Assembly (NCBI GenBank): GCA_903837365.1
Contig: CAILUF010000170.1
Coordinates: 1 to 7,638, forward strand
Direction: 5' to 3'
Source: an uncultured Alphaproteobacteria bacterium
Lineage (GTDB): Bacteria; Pseudomonadota; Alphaproteobacteria; Rickettsiales; UBA1997
Length of the DNA: 7,638 bases
Part shown: piece after piece, positions 6,129 through 7,638 of the stretch
How positions within the stretch are numbered: the stretch's first letter is position 1
Layout: each line of letters starts with the position of its first letter
Translations under genes and position numbers: made by a program
The notes under the pieces: model-generated
What the model saw: the letters and a program-made list of their open reading frames with translations, nothing else
Told to the model about the DNA's origin: nothing
Databases searched by the model: none

Positions 6129-7481
6129 ATGACTGTTAAAGTTCGTTTCGCTCCCTCCCCTACTGGTTTCTTGCATGTTGGTAATATTCGTACTGCCATC
6201 ATTAATTTTTTATATGCTAAAAAAAATAATGGTGAATTTTTTTTACGTCTTGACGATACCGATACGCAAAGAGTTCGCGATGAATATCGTGATATGATTT
6301 TGCAAGACCTTGAATGGCTTGGCTTAAAGCATGATTTATTTTTCAAGCAATCGCAGAGATTACAAAATTACCAACAAGCTAAAGATCTTTTGATAAAAAG
6401 CAAAAGACTCTATGAATGCTACGAAACTGAGGAAGAATTAAATCTTCAAAGAAAATCTCAAAATGCTTCTGGTATTGCCCCGGTCTACAACCGTAATGCT
6501 TTAAAGCTTACCGATGAACAGAAAAAAAATCTCCGTTCGCAAGGTTTAAAACCGCATTATCGTTTTTTACTCGATGAAAGAATTATTACTTGGGATGATA
6601 AGATAAAAGGAAAAATCACTTATGACGGACGACATTTTTCAGACCCAGTACTAATTCGCAAGGAAGATGAAAATGGTTTTGGAGTTCCAACTTACACTTT
6701 TTGTAGCGTGGTTGATGACATTGATTTCGGCATAACCGATATTATTCGTGGCGAAGATCATATTACCAATACCGCAATCCAAATTCAAATTTTTGAAGCA
6801 TTAAATGCAACTCCGCCAAGCTTTGCTCACTTGGCTTTGGTCAAAGCTTCATCGGGTAAAATTTCTAAACGCGAAGGTGGATTTGATATAAAATCTTTAC
6901 GCAATGAAGGTTATGAATCAATGTCGATTGTAAATTTTTTAGCACAAATTGGAACTAGTGATTCTTTAAAAATATATCAGGATTTTCAAGGGTTAATCGA
7001 AGATTTTTCTTTTGAAAAATTTTCCAAATCAGCAACTAATTATGATATAATTGAAATTACTAATATTAATCAGAAGTTAATACAAGATATTGATTTTAAT
7101 TTCGTTCTAAAACGTTTAAATGAACTTAATATTAACAGCAAAATATCTAAAATTTTCTGGGATTTTTTTAAAGGCAATCTGCATTTTATCCATGAAATTC
7201 AAGAGTGGATTGATATTTGCTTTGGTAATTTTTCCCATCCAAATAAACCCGAAGATCAGGAATTTTTAAAACAATGTTTAGAAGTTTTGCCAAATGTTAC
7301 TACCGATGAGAACTCTTGGCAATTATGGCTTGATAGCATTAAAAAAATCTCTCCACGCAAAGGTAAAGAATTATTTATGCCAATTCGTTTAGCGCTAAGT
7401 GGAAAAGAAAGCGGACCAGAGTTAAAACATCTCGTAAATTTCATTCCTCGCTTGCAAATAATTTCGCGATTAAGTAATTAA
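6129..7481 (+). CDS. gltX: Glutamate--tRNA ligase (class I aminoacyl-tRNA synthetase)
   Basis: It charges tRNA with glutamate in the cytoplasm. The 450-aa protein shows the Rossmann-fold start FAPSPTGFLHVGN, with the HIGH motif as H16-V17-G18-N19. It continues through LDDTD, the YRF..D segment, IRGEDHI.NT and the KMSKS loop as K244-I-S-K-R248. The C-terminal anticodon-binding domain ends in KELFMPIRLALSG...GPEL, a normal GluRS finish. The zinc-binding knuckle of E. coli GluRS (C-x-C...C-x-H) is absent: only C97 remains in CYETEEEL. The sequence around the KISKR loop resembles the alphaproteobacterial GluRS subgroup, several members of which have two gltX copies. Whether it charges tRNA-Glu only or also tRNA-Gln cannot be read from the window. 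The 73-bp upstream gap is T-rich, with a possible -35 (TTGCCT, 6072-6077) but no good -10, and no Shine-Dalgarno sequence. The last 30 or so bases belong to a degenerate repeat continuing downstream. Confidence 0.95.
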   Translation: MTVKVRFAPSPTGFLHVGNIRTAIINFLYAKKNNGEFFLRLDDTDTQRVRDEYRDMILQDLEWLGLKHDLFFKQSQRLQNYQQAKDLLIKSKRLYECYETEEELNLQRKSQNASGIAPVYNRNALKLTDEQKKNLRSQGLKPHYRFLLDERIITWDDKIKGKITYDGRHFSDPVLIRKEDENGFGVPTYTFCSVVDDIDFGITDIIRGEDHITNTAIQIQIFEALNATPPSFAHLALVKASSGKISKREGGFDIKSLRNEGYESMSIVNFLAQIGTSDSLKIYQDFQGLIEDFSFEKFSKSATNYDIIEITNINQKLIQDIDFNFVLKRLNELNINSKISKIFWDFFKGNLHFIHEIQEWIDICFGNFSHPNKPEDQEFLKQCLEVLPNVTTDENSWQLWLDSIKKISPRKGKELFMPIRLALSGKESGPELKHLVNFIPRLQIISRLSN

Positions 7482-7507
7482 GACCATTCTTACAAATAAT
7501 TTCGCGA
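7451..7507 (+). repeat. Degenerate direct repeat spanning the gltX 3' end
   Basis: CTTGCAAATAATTTCGCGA at 7451-7469, inside the gltX coding end, recurs as CTTACAAATAATTTCGCGA at 7489-7507, with 18 of 19 bases equal and an offset of 38. Similarity continues more weakly on both sides (CATTC before; AAGT.ATTA after). A possible third remnant, TGCAAATAA, lies at 7527-7535, 36 bp further on. This looks like an old local duplication of the gene's tail. The offset is not a multiple of three, and the second copy lies beyond the TAA stop. Confidence 0.6.
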
Positions 7508-7565
7508 CAAGTCATTAGTTAATTTCTGCAAATAAGGCATAATTAAAAAAATGAGATGCTATTTT

Positions 7566-7585
7566 GCCTCTCGAGGCTTATTTTA
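7566..7585 (+). terminator. Weak candidate terminator downstream of gltX
   Basis: GCCT (7566-7569) and AGGC (7574-7577) pair around the loop CTCG, followed by TTATTTTA. The four-pair stem is short and the T-tract is interrupted, so this is a weak candidate. It stands out mainly because it is the most GC-rich dyad in the last 157 bp, 85 bp past the gltX stop. Confidence 0.2.
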
Positions 7586-7606
7586 CAAGGCTCCACAAAT
7601 ATATCT

Positions 7607-7635
7607 TAAAAAAGATTTATAATATTTATAAATCT
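7607..7635 (-). terminator. AT hairpin with T-tract on the minus strand, possible terminator of a leftward gene beyond the edge
   Basis: Ten-base arms at 7613-7622 and 7626-7635 are perfect reverse complements (AGATTTATAA on each strand) with a 3-base loop. Read on the minus strand, the hairpin is followed by six T (complement of the A run ending at 7613). That is the arrangement of an intrinsic terminator for a gene entering from the right and converging on gltX. The stem is almost all A/T, so its strength would be low. An overlapping alternative hairpin, ATCTT (7603-7607) with AAGAT (7612-7616), also exists. Confidence 0.35.
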
Positions 7636-7638
7636 GAA

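Noticed and set aside
7551..7622. A 23-codon ORF starting at ATG 7551
   Set aside because: Too short, without a ribosome binding site or recognisable motif, and its end overlaps the AT hairpin; a chance frame is more likely.
7482..7638. tRNA or other structured RNA gene after gltX
   Set aside because: No cloverleaf arms or T-loop GTTCRA motif could be found; only short hairpins are present.
1..7638. CRISPR array, transposon ends, prophage or defence genes
   Set aside because: No regularly spaced repeats, transposase motifs, long terminal inverted repeats or defence domains are visible; all recognised genes are core metabolism or tRNA functions.

Overview
This is a compact, AT-rich bacterial segment (roughly 30 % G+C judged by eye, not counted). 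It carries seven complete genes on the plus strand and the first 35 codons of an eighth on the minus strand. The protein families point to an alphaproteobacterium, probably a reduced or streamlined lineage such as a Rickettsiales/Holosporales-like or SAR11-like organism. The GluRS resembles the alphaproteobacterial form with a loose KMSKS (KISKR) and a long 'SLRNEGYE.MSIVNFLAQIGTSD' region, here cited by its parts only. The thioredoxin-fold protein has the CcmG/DsbE 'AEHQ' signature of proteobacteria. TGA is used as a stop and TGG as Trp, so the standard bacterial code applies. Taxonomy below class level cannot be decided from this window.

Layout. Positions 1-107 (minus) hold the N-terminus of tgt (queuosine tRNA modification), running off the left edge. 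It diverges from ccmG (141-698), with 33 bp between the two start codons. A UDP-glucuronate decarboxylase (702-1643) follows 3 bp after ccmG, and after a 49-bp gap comes UDP-glucose dehydrogenase (1693-3000). dusB (3058-4095, dihydrouridine in tRNA) follows a 57-bp gap that contains an AT-only inverted repeat. Then come nadE (4131-5804, glutamine-dependent NAD+ synthetase), a small unrecognised CxxC/CxxC protein overlapping it by 4 bp (5801-6055), and gltX (6129-7481). The last 157 bp are non-coding. They hold a degenerate direct repeat that begins inside the gltX 3' end, a weak GC-containing hairpin, and an AT hairpin whose T-tract lies on the minus strand.

How the genes fit together. Ugd and Uxs are consecutive enzymes: UDP-glucose to UDP-glucuronate to UDP-xylose. 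They imply a xylose- or glucuronate-containing surface glycan, although no glycosyltransferase is in the window. tgt, dusB and gltX all act on tRNA. nadE supplies NAD+, which Ugd consumes and Uxs needs as bound cofactor. These links are thematic; the cluster looks like packed housekeeping genes rather than a dedicated system.

I see no mobile element, CRISPR array, RNA gene or defence system. The items most worth a second look are the small two-CxxC protein with a hydrophobic core, the absence of any Shine-Dalgarno sequence at all eight starts combined with T-rich leaders, the UDP-xylose pair, and the tandem-repeat remnant at the end of gltX.
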